Made by a program: the position numbers and the translations under genes. DNA of 64,000 bases from Streptomyces cellostaticus. Its GTDB lineage: Bacteria; Actinomycetota; Actinomycetes; Streptomycetales; Streptomycetaceae. Each line of letters begins with the position of its first letter. The stretch's first letter is position 1. Below are positions 61,372 to 64,000 of this stretch, piece after piece. Under the pieces are notes generated by a model. That model was given only the letters and a program-made list of their open reading frames with translations, was not told where the DNA came from and did no database searches. The DNA lies in NCBI RefSeq assembly GCF_023630175.1, contig NZ_JALLIN010000002.1, positions 124,001-188,000 on the forward strand, read 5' to 3'.

Positions 61372-64000
61372 TTACGCCTCTCCGGAGCCCAGGGCGGCTT
61401 CCGCGTCGTGGCCGCCCCAACTGTCGGGAGTACGCCACAGGACCTGAACCCCGAAGACACCGAACACGGTGTCGGCCGACCAGTCCTCGGCGGGCGGCTC
61501 GGAGAGCACCAGGTAGAGGCGGTCGGCAGGAGCGGACAGGGTGTGGTTGATCTCCAGGAGGCGGGTGGCTCCCGCGCGGAGGTCGGCGTAGGTGGAGCAG
61601 CCGGCACCGAGGACCTCGTAGAGGAAGTGGCCGTCGTCCGCGATCCGGCTGACGTCGACGACCGGGGAGTCGGTCGGCTGCAGGTCCTCCCAGAGCAGGG
61701 CGGCCTTGAGTGCATGCCGTACCGCCTCGTGCTTTCTGCACGTGCGGTCGGCGGTCGCCGCGCTCTGCAGCGAGTGCAGAAGCCCCTGCGCTGGTGCGGG
61801 CGTGGCGGGCAGGTCTTCGGCGGGGGTCACGGGCTCGGTTTCCTTCTGCTCGGACTGATGTTCAGCGGTGGAGGGTGCGTCGTCGGTTTCGGGTTCGCCC
61901 GTGGCGACCCGGTTCTGGAGGGCCTCCCGGGCTTCGTGCAGGGCCTGGGCCCAGCCGGCGCGTCCCAGGTCCGTCTGGACGCGGTTCAGGTCCAGGTCGC
62001 CGTCCTTGAGCATGCGGTTGGTGTGCGCCGCGAGATCGCGCAGGAGGCTGAGGCGGTGCTTGTCCGGGGATCCGAGCACGCGACGCACGTCCACCCAGTC
62101 CGCCTGGTCGCGGCGGAGGACGCGGTTGGCCATACCCTTGAGCTCGGACAGACGATCACGGGCGTTCTCCGGAACGGTTCCGTCACCGTTGGTCAGTTCG
62201 TCGAGAACGCTGATCGCCGCCAGGTAGCGTTCCGCCATTCTCGGCGAGATGGGCTGGCGGCCACGCTGGTCCGCGGTGAGCAGGCAGTGGTTCGTCTCGT
62301 GAGCGAACACCCAGCAGTCCAGTACGGCGCCGGGACGCGGGGGCACCGAGCCGTGGCGGACGGTCAGGACCAGAGGGACGTCGATCGCGGGCGACAGGAC
62401 CTTGACCCTGTACCGGCCACCGGGTGCCCGGCCGGTCACGCGGACTCGGACGTCCGTACCGATGTCGGGGACGTCAGCGTCTGCCATGCCTGGTTCGCCT
62501 TCGGTGGATGCTGGTTCGGTACTGCTGCCGTCGGTGTTCGTGAGGGCCTCCGGGAGCGGGGGCGTGTGCAGGACGGTCAAGCTCTGGGTGCTGCGGGTGA
62601 GCGCGACGTACAGCTGGCGCAGTCCGGCCGGGCCCCGGTCGGCGATGGTGGCGGGTTCGACGACGAGGACGTGGTCGTACTCCATGCCCTTCGCCTGGGC
62701 GGCGGCCAGCACGGACACCGCCTCGCGTCCCTGCTCGGTGATGCCCTCGGCCAGGTCCAGCTGGCGGCTGATCTCGTCGAGCCAGCCGGAGTCGTCGGGG
62801 ACGATGACCGCCACGGAGCGCAGGGTGTGTCCGTCGCTGGTGCCGATGAGGCGGGTGGCTTGGGCCACGGTGTCGCCGAGGAGTTTCCACGGCTCGGTCG
62901 CGACCGTGCGTACGGCGTCCTCTCCCGCCGCACGCACGGCCTGCGGGTACGGCAGCGTGGGGGCGACGGTACGGGCCAGGGGGGCGACGAACTCCATGAT
63001 CTCGGCGGGCACGCGGTAGCTGGTGTTCAGCTCGGCCACGCGCCAGTCGCCGTGGTCGGACAGGAGGGTGCCGAGGCGCTCCCAGTCGGTGTGGGTGTGG
63101 GGGCCGGTGGCCTGGGCGAGGTCACCGAGGATGGTCATGGAGCCCTGCGCGGCGGAGCGCCGGCGCAGGGAGCGGGCCTGCATGGGTGTCAGGTCCTGTG
63201 CCTCGTCGACGACGATGTGCCCGTACCGCTGCGGGGTCTCCCCGGTGATGAGATACCGCAGTTCTTCGAGGCAGACCCGATCGTCGAGCGTCCAGGGATC
63301 GGCGTCGGCCGTGTCGGCCCGAGGACGGCGCAGAGCGGCCTGCTCCGAGGCGTCGAGAACGCCCTCGGTGCAGGTGCGCAGGAGGTCTTCGGAGTCGTAG
63401 AGGGTGCGGAGGGCTTCCCTGGCGCCGGGCGAAGGCCAGACGCGTTCGATGAGGCGCTCGACCTGACGGTTGCGTTCCAGGTCGCGGCGGATCGTGTCGT
63501 CGCGGCTGCGGCGAGGGGCGACGGCGACGAGTTCCCGCAGCAGGCGGTCGACGAGCAGCCCGCGGAAGCGGTCGCGGCGCTCACGGTAGGAGCCGTCGCC
63601 TTGGCGCACGTCTTCGAGGAGCGAAAGCATTTCGGAGCGCGGGACACGCAGGGTCGTGCTGCCGACGGTGACGGTGAGCTCAGGCTTGGCCCCCTCGTAA
63701 GAGGCAGTGGTGGTGAACTCGTCGACGGCCTCGGGACGGCACTCGATCTCGACGCGCCGCCGCAGGACGGCCGCCATACGCTCGTCGGACTTCACCACCC
63801 GCGCCCGGGGGGTGTCGGTGCCGAGGACCTCGCCGTCCCACAGACGGGTCACCTGCACTGCGTTGACGTTCCGGGTGCCGAGCGTGGGCAGCACCTGGCT
63901 CACGTAGTCCAGGAACCGCTGGTGGGGGCCGACGACGAGGATGTCCTGGGCTTTGAAGTGCCCGTTGTTGACGAGCCAGGTCACGCGGTGCAGACCGACC
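61372..64000 (-). CDS. UvrD-like SF1 helicase with long C-terminal extension (5' end outside window)
   Basis: At least 876 residues; the frame is open at the window edge (VGLHRVTWLVNN), so the Walker A part lies beyond 64000. Visible SF1 motifs: HIVVDEAQDLTPMQARSL (motif II), TILGDLAQATGPH (motif III), LNTSYRVPAEIMEF (motif IV) and QLYVALTRSTQSLTVLH (motif VI). After the helicase core come about 350 residues: a beta-rich segment (VRVTGRAPGGRYRVKVLSPAIDVPL), a helical segment, an acidic linker, and a last domain (HEAVRHALKAALLWEDL...DDGHFLYEVLGAG..ATRLLEINHTL). HelD/HelR-like or repair roles are possible. It lies outside the att repeat. Confidence 0.82.
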   Translation of the reverse strand, partial: VGLHRVTWLVNNGHFKAQDILVVGPHQRFLDYVSQVLPTLGTRNVNAVQVTRLWDGEVLGTDTPRARVVKSDERMAAVLRRRVEIECRPEAVDEFTTTASYEGAKPELTVTVGSTTLRVPRSEMLSLLEDVRQGDGSYRERRDRFRGLLVDRLLRELVAVAPRRSRDDTIRRDLERNRQVERLIERVWPSPGAREALRTLYDSEDLLRTCTEGVLDASEQAALRRPRADTADADPWTLDDRVCLEELRYLITGETPQRYGHIVVDEAQDLTPMQARSLRRRSAAQGSMTILGDLAQATGPHTHTDWERLGTLLSDHGDWRVAELNTSYRVPAEIMEFVAPLARTVAPTLPYPQAVRAAGEDAVRTVATEPWKLLGDTVAQATRLIGTSDGHTLRSVAVIVPDDSGWLDEISRQLDLAEGITEQGREAVSVLAAAQAKGMEYDHVLVVEPATIADRGPAGLRQLYVALTRSTQSLTVLHTPPLPEALTNTDGSSTEPASTEGEPGMADADVPDIGTDVRVRVTGRAPGGRYRVKVLSPAIDVPLVLTVRHGSVPPRPGAVLDCWVFAHETNHCLLTADQRGRQPISPRMAERYLAAISVLDELTNGDGTVPENARDRLSELKGMANRVLRRDQADWVDVRRVLGSPDKHRLSLLRDLAAHTNRMLKDGDLDLNRVQTDLGRAGWAQALHEAREALQNRVATGEPETDDAPSTAEHQSEQKETEPVTPAEDLPATPAPAQGLLHSLQSAATADRTCRKHEAVRHALKAALLWEDLQPTDSPVVDVSRIADDGHFLYEVLGAGCSTYADLRAGATRLLEINHTLSAPADRLYLVLSEPPAEDWSADTVFGVFGVQVLWRTPDSWGGHDAEAALGSGEA

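Overview
High GC content, the chromosomal gene order, an hrdD-type sigma factor, a SepX/GlpR-type divisome protein and many small Actinobacteria-specific proteins place this window in a Streptomyces chromosome (conserved core rather than the arms). Product calls come from recognised motifs and remembered family features; no search was run.

Layout. 1-6.5 kb: a 3-hydroxyisobutyrate-dehydrogenase-like oxidoreductase, an EamA/DMT transporter gene whose middle has been replaced by about 1.7 kb of foreign-looking DNA (broken XRE-type regulator, membrane-anchored unknown), then a tetR-MMPL exporter operon. 6.7-18.6 kb: tricorn protease, a Gln/Gly-repeat protein, an SDR/hydrolase/flavin-monooxygenase operon divergent from a MerR regulator, exonuclease III, a GNAT, and a dehydrogenase fused to an NTF2-like domain divergent from a LysR regulator. 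18.8-20.7 kb: remnant of an integrative element at tRNA-Ala(CGC), bounded by a 47-bp att repeat and carrying a deleted tyrosine integrase.

20.7-41 kb is conserved core: sepX/glpR, RimJ-like GNAT, mog, moaC, moeA/glp, galU, 5-formyl-THF cyclo-ligase, penicillin acylase family protein, K+(Na+)/H+ antiporter, MFS, FmdB protein behind a CIRCE-like operator, mtnP, SAF-domain protein, mscL, LtrA protein, P1 peptidase, L,D-transpeptidase lipoprotein and a conserved 248-residue protein. 41-57 kb: fructose PTS operon (deoR-fruK-fruA), a DHA2 exporter with a WYL regulator, a TetR protein with a His-rich repeat, hrdD with a SigR-type promoter, PAT-like GNAT, LigB-type dioxygenase with MarR, a second DHA2 exporter with TetR, and a secreted M6 metalloprotease.

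57.4-61.1 kb: tRNA-Arg(CCU) followed by a decayed integrative element (43-bp direct repeats at both ends, a third degenerate att copy inside, integrase C-terminus, IS110 remnant, CbrC protein, and a small secreted protein/lipoprotein pair). 61.4-64 kb: a UvrD-like superfamily 1 helicase with a long C-terminal extension, its N-terminus cut off by the window edge.

Recurring themes are transporter/regulator pairs with visible operators, 4-nt stop/start overlaps in operons, non-ATG starts (including CTG and TTG), and short dispersed repeats that begin at stop codons.
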